A DNA stretch of 64,000 bases, from assembly GCF_031143425.1 (NCBI RefSeq), contig NC_090437.1:1174936863-1175000862 (forward strand), given 5' to 3'. This DNA is from Pleurodeles waltl. Its lineage: Eukaryota > Chordata > Amphibia > Caudata > Salamandridae. Below the pieces are notes generated by a model. That model saw only the letters and a list, made by a program, of their open reading frames with translations, was not told the origin of the DNA and did not search any database. Position numbers and translations under genes: made by a program. Below, in pieces: positions 44,550 through 56,190 of the stretch. Every line of letters starts with the position of its first letter. Positions within the stretch are counted from its first letter, which is position 1.

Positions 44550-46906
44550 CGTGATGCAACTTAGAACAGTTACACGGAATGGCAAGGGTCGTAAAAACCC
44601 TACTAAATGTCAGCATATTTTATCTTAACTGGCTCGATTGAAATGTCACATAGTTCTGTTACAAGAGATACATCTTAACGACATAGAGGCTGTCAAGTTA
44701 AAAAAACAAAGGGTGACATAATTTCCCTCCCTCTACCACAAACAAAAAAGGGGTTATTGTGCTTTGCCATAAATCTATCAAGCTTACCACACTTTCACAA
44801 CATCAAGACACAGATGGGCATTGGGTACCCGTCACACTCACACTTGCTAACACTACTTGTACAGTCCTAAATGTCTGTGGCCCAACGCATCCAGATCCAA
44901 ATTTTTGGTGCACACTTTCACACACTATCTCTGAGCATGCCTCAGAGAATTTAATACTAGAAAGTGATTGTGATTACATTTTTGACCCTTTTTTGGACAG
45001 ATGCTCTACTTCATGATTTGTTCCCCATGCCTCCCACAGAGCTTTCAAAAATCTAATTTCTCAGCACTCTCTCTCAGATTCCTGGAGGTCATACAATCCT
45101 GACCTCTTAGAATATTCATTTTATTCACTCTCTCACAACCCCCATTCTATACTTGATTTCATCTTTCTTAGTAAAGATTTACTTAATCATATGTTCAATT
45201 CAAAGATTGGTTCCATCTTGATATCAGAACATGCACCAGTGATCAGTGACCTAGACATTCTTGTCAGTAGACCTAAAATATCCTCCTGGAGGTTTAATAA
45301 TTCTTTACTTTACGATTGCTTCTTTTATTTCTTCTTATACTGCTTTTATCGAGGTGTACTTCCAAATTAAGGACACTGACCAATTACCATTTCACTCTGT
45401 TTGAGGTGCTTTTAAAGCAGCATCAATGTGTTTAATTATAGGATATGTTCCCTCCAAAAAGAAGTCTGCCCAACAAAAGTCTGTTTCTATTCTCATACAT
45501 ATAAAATCACGTGAGCATGATTATTATACCTATAAAACTAGCAAGCAACACCTAGATGCCTTGGTTACAGCCAAGTTTGAATTCAACAGATATACAACTG
45601 TGCAAGCCTGTGGTACACTTCTTAAAGTCAACGCAGATACTATGGAAGTACAAACAGAGTGGGTTCTCTTTTAGCTTGTTACTGAAAACAAAGATGGGAA
45701 AAAACATCTATAAAAACCATTACTGATAACAATGGTGATATTCACTTCAGAGATGCAGATATTGCAACAATTTTTGCTTCTTAATATAAGGATCTATATA
45801 CTCCACAACAACTACCAATGTTCGATCTCTCATCATTAGATCAACTGCTTCAACTTGCAGACCTTTCTACGGCCTTTGAACCACTCGTCAAGGGCAAAGC
45901 ACCAGGTCCAGATGGCTTTACTGTCATTTTGCTAAACTCCACTCTTATAAACTTTTTAAATTACTTAATTACTTTTCAACTACAAACTCTGCTTCTGGCT
46001 CCTTTGTAGAAGACAGGATATGTATAATACCTAGGAAGGATCTGAACCCAACCCAATGTAAAAACTACAGGCCAATTTCCTTAACCAACACAAGCTGTAA
46101 AATACTTGCCAAAGTCTTAGCTCTTTGTTTGCCCCCTTATATGTCGGACCTTTCTGACGTATACCAATCTGGATTTATTCCCAATATAAATTGCAGATAA
46201 CTCTTGTACCTTTCAAAATATCATTAATAAAGCATCTAAGATTAAGGTTCCCTTGGCAGCTTTATCATTGATGCAGAAAAAGACTTTGCTAGGGTAATTG
46301 GGGTTTTGGAATGCCACAGTCTCGGACCTAATTTTCAACATCTTATATCATTACTGTACTCCTCACTATGTTCCTCAGTTATAACGAATGGTATTCAATA
46401 TCTTTTCTTTCCTCTTAATATAGGCACTCGCTAGGGTTGCCCACTATCTCCTCTGTTATTTGTCCCAGCTCTCACACATTTTCACAACCAACTAAAGAGG
46501 AATCTAAAGGCTTCATAATTAAAAAACACCTCAAATTTACAGCCTGTGCTGATATTCTTTTATTTATGTCACATCTAGACTCCTCACTTCCCACCTTTGT
46601 TCACAAACTCCATAACTATTCTGCTGTATCAGGCTACAAGCTTAATGTAGATAAAACACAAGTCGGTCTGTCTTTGTCGAACACAGCCCTCTCCTGGAAT
46701 CCTACCAGAATGTATATGGTAAAGCAATACCCTCAAAGACACACTTAAGATTAATTCAGACGTTTTATCCAGAAAGCTCCTAACCCTCCCTCAGAAATCG
46801 CATCTGTCATAGCTCTCCTGGTGAGGCCGCCTTGACACTATCAAAATGACGCTTCTTCCTATAATCAATTTCTTTCACATGATGCTTCCTATTAGGAAGT
46901 CATTGT
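44550..46906 (+). pseudogene. L1-like ORF2: endonuclease and RT, decayed
   Basis: The start reads VTRNGKGRKNPTKCQHILS, then LKCHIVLLQEIHLNDIEAVK, the QE-H-L endonuclease motif of L1. NVCGP-like and ESDCDYIFD blocks follow. RT motifs follow in shifted frames: KGKAPGPDGF (near 45895), CKNYRPISLTNTSCKILAKV (near 46057), YQSGFIP, DAEKDFARV, and GTR-stop-GCPLSPLLF near 46425, where a stop replaces Gln. The catalytic box near 46546 reads CADILLF where relatives have a two-Asp ADDILLF. One Asp codon is missing. Many stops and frameshifts. Not functional. Confidence 0.75.
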
Positions 46907-47413
46907 GGGCCTGATTATGACCCTGGCGGACGGCGGAGGCCGTCCGCCAAGGTACCGCCGCTGAATGACCGCACCGCGGTCAAAAGACCGCGGCGGCCAT
47001 TTAGACATTTCCTCTGGGCCGGCGGGCGCTCTCCAAAAGAGCGCCCGCCGGCCCAGAGGAAATGCCCCTGCAACGAGGACGCCGGCTCAGAATTGAGCCG
47101 GCGGAGTTGCAGGGGTGCGACGGGTGCAGTTTGCACCCGTCGCGTATTTCAGTGTCTGCTTAGCAGACACTGAAATACTTTGCGGGGCCCTCTTATGGGG
47201 GCCCCTGCCGTGCCCATGCCATTGGCATGGGCACGGCAGGGGCCCCCAGGGGCCCCACGGCACCCCCTACCGCCATCCTGTTCCTGGCGGGCGAACCGCC
47301 AGGAACAGGATGGCGGTAGGGGGTGTCAGAATCCCCCATGGCGGCGCAGCAAGCTGCGTCGCCATGGGGGATTCTAAGGGCAGCGGTAAACCGGCGGTGT
47401 CAGAATGAGGCCC
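46907..47413. mobile_element. Hairpin-chain foldback element
   Basis: 507 bp, very GC-rich, inserted in decayed AT-rich L1 sequence. The ends form a terminal inverted repeat (GGGCCTGATTATGAC and, reverse-complemented, GGGCCTCATTCTGAC). Inside is a row of separate stem-loops. Near-perfect or perfect arms include 46925-46933/46940-46948, 46974-46981/46986-46993 and 47007-47031/47039-47063 (25 bp, perfect). Others are 47065-47116 (two-part), 47117-47128/47132-47143 (12 bp) and 47144-47159/47163-47178 (16 bp). The last are 47197-47220/47224-47247 (24 bp, perfect), 47261-47290/47296-47325 (30 bp, perfect) and 47328-47350/47353-47375 (one mismatch). No coding capacity is plausible. The target duplication is unclear (TTGT is possible with a one-base offset). 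Confidence 0.9.
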
Positions 47414-47779
47414 TTTGTGTCTTAACTGGTAAGATTTTATCCACATTTATATGGCATTTCGAATCTCTCCCTCGAAATTAAAAGTTACCAAATTCTTGGG
47501 TGGAGTTAATTTTCCACACTTCCTAAACTAGTACAAGGCCTTTGGCATAAAGCAATTGCAATCCTATATGTCTACACTAACTAATGTTTCTCAGGCGTGG
47601 TTTTTCCAGGAACAAGCTCTTCTTTTACCATTTTCTCACAATCATATTCTTTTCGTGTCTAGTCCCCCCACAATCTGGTTATATAGCACTGTATCTCTTG
47701 CATGTACTATATTGAAACCATAATTTACCTCACATCTCATCCTCTTAAACCAGTTCCTTAACAGTCCTTTTTGGCATAC
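47414..47779 (+). pseudogene. L1-like ORF2 middle fragment
   Basis: Lies between the two insertions. A frame with SYQILGW and LVQGLWHKAIAIL fits the F-YLG-I and L-W stretch after the L1 RT domain. Broken by stops. Confidence 0.45.
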
Positions 47780-50033
47780 TGTTAGAAATGGGGTCAGTTT
47801 GCACTTTGTCCAAGCAGGGACCCCCACTCTAGTCAGGGTAATGGAGATACACATCTAGGATACCCCCTGCTCACCCCCTTGGTAGGCTGGCACAAGCAGT
47901 CAGGCTGATCTCAAAGGCAATGTGTAAATACTTGTACAATCACACACAATATCACAGTAAAAACACCACAAAAATACTCAACAGTTTAGAAAAATAGCCA
48001 ATATTTATCTGAGTAAAACAAGCCCAAAATGACAAAAATCCAACATACACAACAAAGTTATGAATTTTCGAAGATTAAACTTGAATATAGCACTTAGAAA
48101 CACAAATGCTTCAATTTGGTGTTTGGGAGCCAATGGCGCCAGTCACAGAGTCACACGAACCCCCAGTTACAGTACCTTGTGAAAGAGAGGAAACAAGCCG
48201 GTGCACGGAGTTGGGGTAGTGAGGCGTCGCTGGATCGGGTGCAGTGTCACTTCTGGTGCTGCGGAGCAGAGTCATCGGTGCGAGGCGTCAGGTCCTTACT
48301 TCGGAGCAGTGGAGATGAGGCAGTGTCGGGATGAAGCGTCGGTTCCTTACTCTTCTGGCGATTTCGATGTTTATCGGGTCAAGATGCAGTGGGGCGACCT
48401 CACAGGGTCGCGGTCGATCCACAGGGCTGCAGGCAACGAGGTGGATTCGGGTATCAAGAACGTCAGTGACATGGCACTCTGGACTCACAAAGTCACGAAA
48501 TGTCAGAGGCTGCTGCGGCATCAGGCCTGCGATGTCGGTCGGGGTCATCGCACTCCAGTGGGGACCACAGCTTCAGCTGCAGGCGGCGTCACAGGCGGTG
48601 TCAGTTCAGGCATCGTCCAAAGTGGGTGCACTTGGTTTTTCATCACCTTTCACTCCCAGGTGCTCAGAAACTGGAGTAGGCACCACAGTAAGTGAACCCA
48701 GAGGCTGGTAGGTGAAGTCTTAGCTGTTCCTGAGACTTCTTAACAGGAGGTAAGTTCAGTCCAAGCCTTTGAAGAAACCTAACAAGCAGGATACACAGCA
48801 AAGTCCAGTCGTTGCCCTCTATAAGACAGAAGCAGCAACTGCAGGTCAATCATGCAAAGCACACACAGCAAAGGGGCAGCACTCCTCCTCCAGCTCTTCA
48901 GCTCTTCTCCTTGGCAGGGGTTCCTCTTGATCCAGAAGTGTTCTAAAAGTCTGGGGTTTTGGGTCCACTATTTATACCCATTTCTACCTTTGAAGTGGGC
49001 AAACTTCAAAGAAAAGTCTCTGTTGTTCACAAGATCCTGCCTTGCCCAAGCCTGGCCCCAGACACACACCAGGGGCTTGACGACTGCATTGTGTGAGGAC
49101 AGGCACGGCCCTTTCAGGTGCAGGTGTCAGCTCCTCCCTTCCCATTATAGCCCAGGAGACTTATCAGGATATGCAGGACACTCCACAGCTCCCTCTGCAT
49201 CACTGTCTAGGGGGAATTCACAAACAGCCCAATTGTCAGTCTGACCCAGACGTGGATCCAACAAGCAGGCAGAGGCACAGAATGGTTAAGCAAGAAAATG
49301 TCCACTTTCTAAAAGTGGCATTTTCAAACTAACAATCTAAAAACCAACTTTACCAAAAGATGTAATTTTAAATTGTGAGTTCAGAGACCCAAAACTCCAT
49401 ATTTCTATCTGCTCCTAATGAAACACTGAACTTAAAAGATATTTAAAGGCAGTCCCCATGTTAACCTATGAGAGAGAGAGGCCTTGAAATACTGAAAAAC
49501 GAATGTGGCAGCATTTCACTATCAGAACATATAAAACACATCAGTACATGTCCTACCTTTTAAATACAATGCATCCTGACCATGGGGCTACCTAGGGCCT
49601 ACCTTAGGGGTGACTTACCTGTAGTAAGAAGGAAGGTTGCGCCTGGCAAGTGGGTACACTTGTCAGGCCAAATTGGCAGTGCAAGACTGTACACAGAGAC
49701 ACTGCAGTGGCAGGTCTGAGACATGTTTACAGGGCTACTCATGTGGGTGGCACAATCAGTGCTTAGGCCCACTAGTAGCATTTGATTTACAGGCCCTGGC
49801 TCCTCTAGTGCACTTTATTAGGGACTTACTAGTAAATCAAATATGCCAGTCATGGATAAACCAATCACCAATACAATTTACACAGAGAGCACTTGCACTT
49901 TAGCACTGGTCAGCAGTGGTAAAGTGCCTAGAGTACCAAAACCAGCAAAAATGAAGTCCAGCACACAGTCAAAAATACAGGAAGCAGAGGCTAAAAGTCA
50001 GGGCAAACCACAACAAGGTTGCCAGGTCTAATA
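47780..50033 (-). repeat. 3' LTR of the Gmr1-like element
   Basis: On the plus strand it begins TGTTAGAAATGGGGTCAG and ends GCCAGGTCTAATA, giving a TATTAGACCTGGC start on the minus strand. A worn TG is likely. It is about 2.25 kb, collinear with the LTRs at 18.9-27.3 kb, 29.8-32.2 kb and 58.7-60.5 kb. It lacks the 80-bp CpG array but has a CpG-rich stretch at about 48190-48560. Confidence 0.8.
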
Positions 50034-50063
50034 CGTGTTCCCTTCAGCTGAAAGCGGGGAGAA

Positions 50064-53000
50064 CTACCCAACCTTATGGGAGTTCTCATCACTAAGGTGG
50101 AAGAATCTGAACAGACCATCAGCAGTGGCGTGTTCTGTACCAGGGCGGTGTTCCACCATAAAGTCCTTTCCCTGTAGGGAGCTGGACCATCTCAACAGTT
50201 TTGGGTTCTCACCCCTCATCTGCATTAACCATCTGAGGGGCCTGTGGTTTGTCTGATCCCGGAAGTGAGTCCCAAACAAGTAGGGTCTTAGCTTCTTCAG
50301 CACCCAGACCACAGCAAAAGCTTCCTCTTTCAATTGCGCTCCACCTCCGTTCCCTGGGGAGTATCCTCCTAATAATAAAGGCTACAGGCTGGTCTAGGCC
50401 CTCTTCGTTTAGCTCTGCTAGAACTGCCCCCACATCATGCTCCGAAGCATCAGTATGCACAACGAATTCCTTGGAGAAGTTTAGTGCCTTCAGGACGGCT
50501 GCATCAGGACATCAAAAGCGGTCTTACAAGTCTCAGTCCAGATCACTTTCGTGGGCTGCTTTTTGGCGGTCAGCTCTGTCTAGGGGGCAACAATACTGTC
50601 AAACCTCCTGTAGTAACCAGTGAGACCTAGAAAGGCACTCACCTCTGTCTGGGTCTTGCGAGCTCCCAAGCCAGAATAGTGTACATTTTTGGTTGGTTGT
50701 TTGTAAGGGAGCCACTCCCCACCTGGTGTCCAAGGTAAACCACAGATCCCTGCCCTATTTGGCACTTACTGGCCTTAATAATGAAGCCTGCCTTCTGCAG
50801 GGCCTTCAACACTTCAGAGAGGTGTTGCCGGTGTTCCTCACAAGCTGGAGCTGAACACTGCGATGCCATCCAGGTAGGCGGCGCTAAAGTCCTCCAGCCC
50901 AGCTAAAGCCGGATTGACCAGCCTCTGAAAGGAGGCAGGCACATTTTTCATCCCAAAGGGCATAACCCAGAACTGGTAGTGCCCTTCTGGGGTGGAAAAT
51001 GCTGACCTCTCCTTTGCTCCATCAGTTAAGGCAATCTGCCAGTACCCAGACGTTAAGTCAAACATGTTGAGGAACTTGGCAGCTCCTAACTGATCTATGA
51101 GCTCATCAGATTTGGGGATGGGGTGCACGTCAGTTTTAGTGACAGCATTGAGTCCACGGTAGTCCACACAGAACCTCAGTCCTAGGATGGCACCGGGGGC
51201 AGCAGCCTTTCGGACCAAGACCACTGGGCTGGCCCAAGGACTGCTGGAGAACTCAAATACCCCTAATGCCAACATCTTGGAAACCTCATCATTGATACTG
51301 ACTCTGACCTTGTTAGTCACCCTAGTTTTACAGATGGACTGTCCCCAGTGTCCACATCATGGGTACACAAATGAGTGACCCCTGCCGTCAAGGAAAACAA
51401 GGAGGCAAACCGTCACAGCAACTGACGGAAGTCCCTCTATTGCTCTGAGATCAGTGTTAGGGAGAGGTTTACACCCTGCATAGATTTATCTTTCTCCTGG
51501 GCAGACAGGCGGTCAGGAAGAAGCCCACTCTCCGTCTCCACCCCATCAGCTGTTACCAAGAGCATAGTCAGTTCAGACCTCTCAAGGAGAGGTTTGAGGC
51601 GATTCACATGCAGGATCCTTAAAGGGTTCCTGGGAGTCGGCAAGTTCACAAGATAGGTGATATCACTCTTGCGCTCCACCACCTCAAAAGGCCCAGTCCA
51701 CTTGTCCTAGAGAGCACGAGGCTCCACTGGGGCTATCACCCACACTTTCTGGCCAGGCTGAAACTCAACCAGAGTGGCATTCTGGTCGTACCCCGTTTCA
51801 TGTCCTCCTGGCTGGCTTCTAGGTTTGCTTAAGTGAGTTTCCTGAACCATGCAGTCTGGTTTCTAAAGGCCAGCACGTAGCTAAACACATCCTGGGGGGG
51901 CTTACTGGAAGCTTTCTCCACACCCTCCTTCACCCTCCTGTGGCCATACAGCAGCTCAAAGGGGCTAAAACCAAGTCCCTTCTGCGTGGCAAGAGGACGT
52001 CCCACTTATGCCTCATGGGTTCTGACAAGCCCATTATCATGCCTTTCAGGATCCGGTTGAATCTCTCAACCAACCCGTTTACTTGGGGGTGGTAAGGAGT
52101 GGTGAACTTGTAGGTCACCCCACACTCATTCCACAGAGACTTCAGAGATGTAGATATGAAGTTGGTACCTTGCCAGATGCCTGGTCTGCAGTCTGCCGCT
52201 ACAGACTCTCAGGAGAAGGACACACGCTCTATGCCTCACAGAACTCTTCCCTGGTGGGACCCCCTTCGTGCTGCCAATGGGTCAGTTCTAGCACCTGCTC
52301 CAGTTCAGCTACTTATTCCCCTGTAGGCTCCTGGGGGTCCACCTCAGGTTCAATCTCCTCCCAGAGCATTGGAACTTCTCGGGTGGGTTTCCCACTCCCA
52401 CTGCCCTTCCTCTTTCTGGCAGGCACCTTGGCCACTCTTTTCAGCTCCAGGGACCCTTGATCACCCTGACGGGCTGCCACAGACCCAACATCTCCAAGTG
52501 TGACTGGCGTTCCACCTCACTCCAAGAGGAATCCTCCATGTCATTGCCCAGCAGACAATCAACAGGCATGGTTGGACTCATAGCTACCCTCAAGGAACCT
52601 GAGCCCCCCTCACAAAAAGTGAACCTGCGCCACCTTACACAGACAGTCTGAGTTGTCTACAGCAACTACTTGGTGAAACATATTGGGAACTACTTGCTCT
52701 TCAGACAGCAGGTGACACTTCACAGTTGTCACACTGGCTCCTGTGTCTCAGAGCCTCCACCCTCTGTCCATTGATGTCACCCACTGCTTGTACTTCTTAG
52801 TGTTCTCAGGCATGAGGGTCCTCTGGACCATCTCATTGTCCCCTAGTGAGACAAGGGTCATCTCAGCTGGCTCCCACCCTTCTCCTAGAACCAAATCCTC
52901 CCCAAGTGCTACACTGGATAAACCCTGTGACTGAGCACCAGTGGGTGCCTGTGTCTTCTTGAGACTTTTGCCCCCCCCCCCCTCATGTGACCCACCTGAC

Positions 53001-53600
53001 CACATGCATAACATTTGCGGGGAGCCTTTTCTGCAGGTTTCCCTGTAGAGATCCATGGTTTCTTCTCACCTGGGAGGTGGGAATCCTTACCCTGGGAACT
53101 AGGTTGTGGCCCTTTAGAGAACTCCCTCTGTTTACCCTTACTGCCCCCACACACTTTTTCTGATGGGGACCCTGCCCACCCTTGGCTGAGTCTTCCCTCA
53201 GACCTCTTTTGGACTCTTTTGTGTCCCACAGGTCCGCTTCCTGGGCAAGCTTCCTGGGGTCAGTCAGCTTGCTGTCAATTAGGTGCTAGGGCAGTTCTGA
53301 AAAACAAAGACTATACAAGTGCTCCCACGCAATCACATTGAACAGCCCCTCATAATCTGTTACCTTACTGCCCTTCACCCAACCACACATTGCCCTGCAA
53401 AAAGAGTCAACACATTCTAACCAGTTTTGAGAATTCCTGTCTTGTAAGACCTGAACTTCTCCTTGTATGGCTGTGGAGTGAGACCATATCTAGTGAGTAG
53501 GACGTCCTTCATGATAGAGTAGGTAAGTCCCTTAGGATACCCTGGGGCTGTCAAGGTGTCCCTCCCTTTCCCCTTCTCAATTATATCATTCAGGTTCCCT
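50064..53600 (-). pseudogene. Gmr1-like gag-pol remnant
   Basis: From the right: a capsid region (about 53600-53290, with YSIMKDVLLTRYGLTPQPYK), then a basic linker and zinc knuckle (CYACGQVGHMRG near 52975-53010) whose last Cys is lost at a 12-C run. The protease follows with DTGASVT just below 52745. The integrase core is mostly deleted, leaving TTPYHPQVNGLVERFNRILK near 52080-52115 and a post-integrase PRNPLRILHVNRLKPL near 51600. The RT (50838-51320) shows LRFCVDYRGLNAVT, FDLTSGYWQI, VMPFGMKN and AYLDGIAVF. The last is the catalytic box, with Gly in place of the second Asp. RNase H (about 50064-50640) shows HTDASEHDVGAVLA, a frameshift, then HRPLRWLMQM. Several frameshifts and stops. Not functional. 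Confidence 0.85.
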
Positions 53601-54434
53601 TATTCTTTTTTCTGACCTTTAATTAACGCACGACTTCCCACTTCGCATGCTATCCCAGTATCACAAACTTTGACCCTTGGTACAAGACACACTTAAACAT
53701 CATTTGTCTCCTGACTCCTCACACCATAGTTCCTCTCCTACCCGATTGCAACTTCCACTCACCCTAAAGCATCTAACATACACAAACATTTAAGTGCATC
53801 TGGTCCAACTAGGATCAAAACACCAATTGAGACAGAGTGGGCATCAGATTGTGACGTTGTGTGGCCCACCCTGCTATGGGATAGACTTTAGTCTAAAATA
53901 CATTCCACTGCACGCATAGCCTGTCTCACTCAAATCAAATTTGTCTTTTATAACAAACTCTTTTACACTCCTGCCTGTCTTTTTAAACTCAAACTCATGA
54001 ATCATAATACTGTTGACACTACCGTAACCAACAGAGGACTGGCTCTCATATGTTCTTCTCCTGCTCAGCTCTGTCCACTTTTTAGGCTTCAATATGGACT
54101 CACATTGGAGATATTACCCAGATTTCTCTACTTCTTTAATATGATTTACTGTTTTTTGGATGACTTGCATGAAATCTGGAGTTGACACAAAATGCTTGAT
54201 AAACTGGTAGATCTCTTGCTTTCTACAGCAATTTTTGTTTTTACTTTCAAATGGAAATCTTCAGATAACATTAATATTTTAAAGTGGTGGAATTCAGTTT
54301 GCTACCATCATAGACTTGATAGCTATAAACTTGACTCAATGAAACTCTCCATCAAGCGTCATCAGTTACAGATGCCACTTGGTAACTATCTGTCAGGCAC
54401 TGCAAAGGAAATTGACTTCTCCCTTCCCTCCTAA
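53601..54434 (+). pseudogene. L1-like ORF2 C-terminal fragment
   Basis: Reading resumes after the gypsy insertion. One frame from about 53997 carries CFLDDLHEIWS, a stop, then HKMLDKLVDLLLSTAIFVFT and FKWKSSDNINILKWW. This resembles the C-terminal region of L1 ORF2. It ends SLPS at about 54434. Partial and decayed. Confidence 0.6.
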
Positions 54435-54496
54435 CCATATTTTGTAATCTTATGTATTTATTTTCATTGCTCAATAACATGTCTTTTAAAAAAAAA

Positions 54497-54929
54497 CTTG
54501 TGCTCTGCTTTAAAACATATCAATAACAGAAACATTTCCATGCACTGAAACACAAATTAATCTCCATTTATTTCAGTCCTAGGCTTAATGTAGGAGAGGA
54601 GAACTTTGGGTGCATCTAGAATCTGCCCACAACTGCAGCTTGTTTACAGGAGGTCGGGGCAATCATTATGGGAAAGTCCAATGGGGGGCATCTACAATGT
54701 CAGAACACACAAAAAGTGTCCATGAAGAGCATCACATCTGAGGTTTGGGGTGTCTCTCTGGACTGATGGTCCCACAAACTGCTGTCAGCAAGGAAAATAA
54801 AGCAGGGAAACATGAAGACAAACGGAACAAGCATTTGCAATGCAATCGGTCTCGCATTAGCGAGAGTTAGAGCTGTTGGCGTTGTAAATGATAATGACAA
54901 ACTCGCATTTGGGACCTTATAAATATTTA
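54497..54929. other. No recognised feature
   Basis: Flank of the L1-like element. No coding motif or repeat recognised. Confidence 0.5.
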
Positions 54930-55219
54930 GCCATGGAGCACATTAAACCTTTATCAGAAATAAACTGTGTTTGTGCGTTCCTTCATACACTTGGCATTAG
55001 ACTATAATGGTCTGAACAGCCCCTACAGAGCTCCACAGTAAAAATAGCATTTGGAAGAAACATGGTCATTAACCTTATATTCAGCCCCTAGAGGGCCATA
55101 ATCACATAAAAAAGAATTATAAAGAACATTGCAATATAACCATATAATCAGCCCCTTGACGGCATAGTGTACAACACATTTTCAGGCCTAGCAGGCCTTG
55201 TAAATATCATTTAACTGTG

Positions 55220-55480
55220 GAATCAGCGGCACAAGGGTGCAGTGCCACAGGTCGATACTAAATGTCCCTGTAGAGTCACTAGCAGAAGGTGCAGTACCAC
55301 TGGTCATGGCTAGATGCCCCTGTAGAATCAACAGCAGAAGGTGCAGTGCCACAGGTTGTGGCTAGATGTCCCTGTAGAGTCAACAGAAGAAGGTGTAGTA
55401 CTACTAGCCGTGGCTAGATGTCCCTGTAGAGTCAACAGCAGAAGGTGCAGCACCACTAGCCGTGGCAAGATGTACCTGTG
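55220..55480. repeat. 52-bp minisatellite, first array
   Basis: About five units of TCAACAGCAGAAGGTGCAGT... followed by GTGGCTAGATGTCCCTGTAG. Exact starts of three are 55328, 55380 and 55432. Confidence 0.9.
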
Positions 55481-55914
55481 GAGCCAAAAGCATTCGGAGT
55501 ACAGTGTCACAGAACGCTGCCAGAACTTCTTCTGAAATCAGAAGCTAAGAATGTCCACCAAACCCAGAAACGGCTGGAGAAGTACCACGTCCTCTGTGAA
55601 GTGGCTGAAATATTTAGGCATGCCACACATTAAACCTTAATCAGAAATTAACTGTGTTTGTGCATTCCTTCATACACTCGCCATTAGACTGTAATGGTCC
55701 GAACAGCCCCTACAGATCACCACATTAAAAATAGCATTCAGAAGAAACCTGGTCATGTACCCATATAGTCAGCTCCTAGAGGGCATAATCACATGAAAAA
55801 AGAATGACAAAGAACATTGTAGTGTAACCATATAATCAGCCCCTTGAGGGCATAGTATACCACACATGTTAAGGCTTTGCGGGCCTTTTAAATATAATTT
55901 AACTGTGGAGTCAG

Positions 55915-56120
55915 TGGCACAAGGGTGCAGTGCCGCAGGTCATTACTAGATGTCTCTGTAGACTCAACAGCAGAAGGTGCAGTACCACTGGTCGTGGCTA
56001 CATGTCCCTCTGGAGTCAACAGCAGAAGGTGCAGTACTACTGGTTGTGGCTAGATGACCTTGTAGAGTCAACAGCAGAAGGTGAAGTACCACTGCTTGCA
56101 GCTAGTTGTCCCTGTGAAGC
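55915..56120. repeat. 52-bp minisatellite, second array
   Basis: About four units of the same motif, starting for example at 55963, 56016 and 56068, in the second copy of the duplication. Confidence 0.9.
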
Positions 56121-56190
56121 CAAAAGCACTCAGAGTCTGCTAGAACGTCTTCCATTAGAGAGTTTAAATAAGCATTGAATGGTGGAAGAG

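Larger units (their letters stand above)
47780..53600 (-). mobile_element. Gmr1-like Ty3/gypsy retrotransposon, 5' LTR missing
   Basis: A minus-strand LTR retrotransposon inserted into the L1-like LINE. Its 3' LTR is at 47780-50033 and its gag-pol lies to the right. Domain order in its own direction is gag capsid, zinc knuckle, protease, integrase, reverse transcriptase, RNase H. Integrase before RT is the Ty1/copia order. In Ty3/gypsy-type proteins it is the mark of the Gmr1-like group. The 5' LTR and the first part of gag are absent. The right edge near 53600 is set by where L1-like sequence resumes. Confidence 0.82.
43400..54496 (+). mobile_element. L1-like LINE split by two later insertions
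   Basis: It carries an ORF1 C-terminal remnant (43.6 kb), an ORF2 endonuclease (44.55 kb), RT (45.8-46.7 kb) and an ORF2 C-terminus (53.6-54.4 kb). It ends in a short A run at about 54488-54496. Removing the hairpin element (46907-47413) and the gypsy element (47780-about 53600) leaves about 4.8 kb. The 5' edge is uncertain. It is heavily decayed and older than both insertions. Confidence 0.75.
54930..56190. repeat. Diverged tandem duplication, ~688 bp units
   Basis: CATTAAACCT (54941 and 55628) and AACTGTGGA.TCAG.GGCACAAG (55213 and 55901) recur with an offset of 687-688 bp. The order of blocks between is the same, including AGCCCCTAGAGGG.CATAATC, CATATAATCAGCCCCTTGA and a 52-bp minisatellite. 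The second unit ends early near 56190. Confidence 0.85.

Noticed and set aside
46915..47408. Open frames in the hairpin-chain element
   Set aside because: Present on both strands because the arms are palindromic and GC-rich. No domain.
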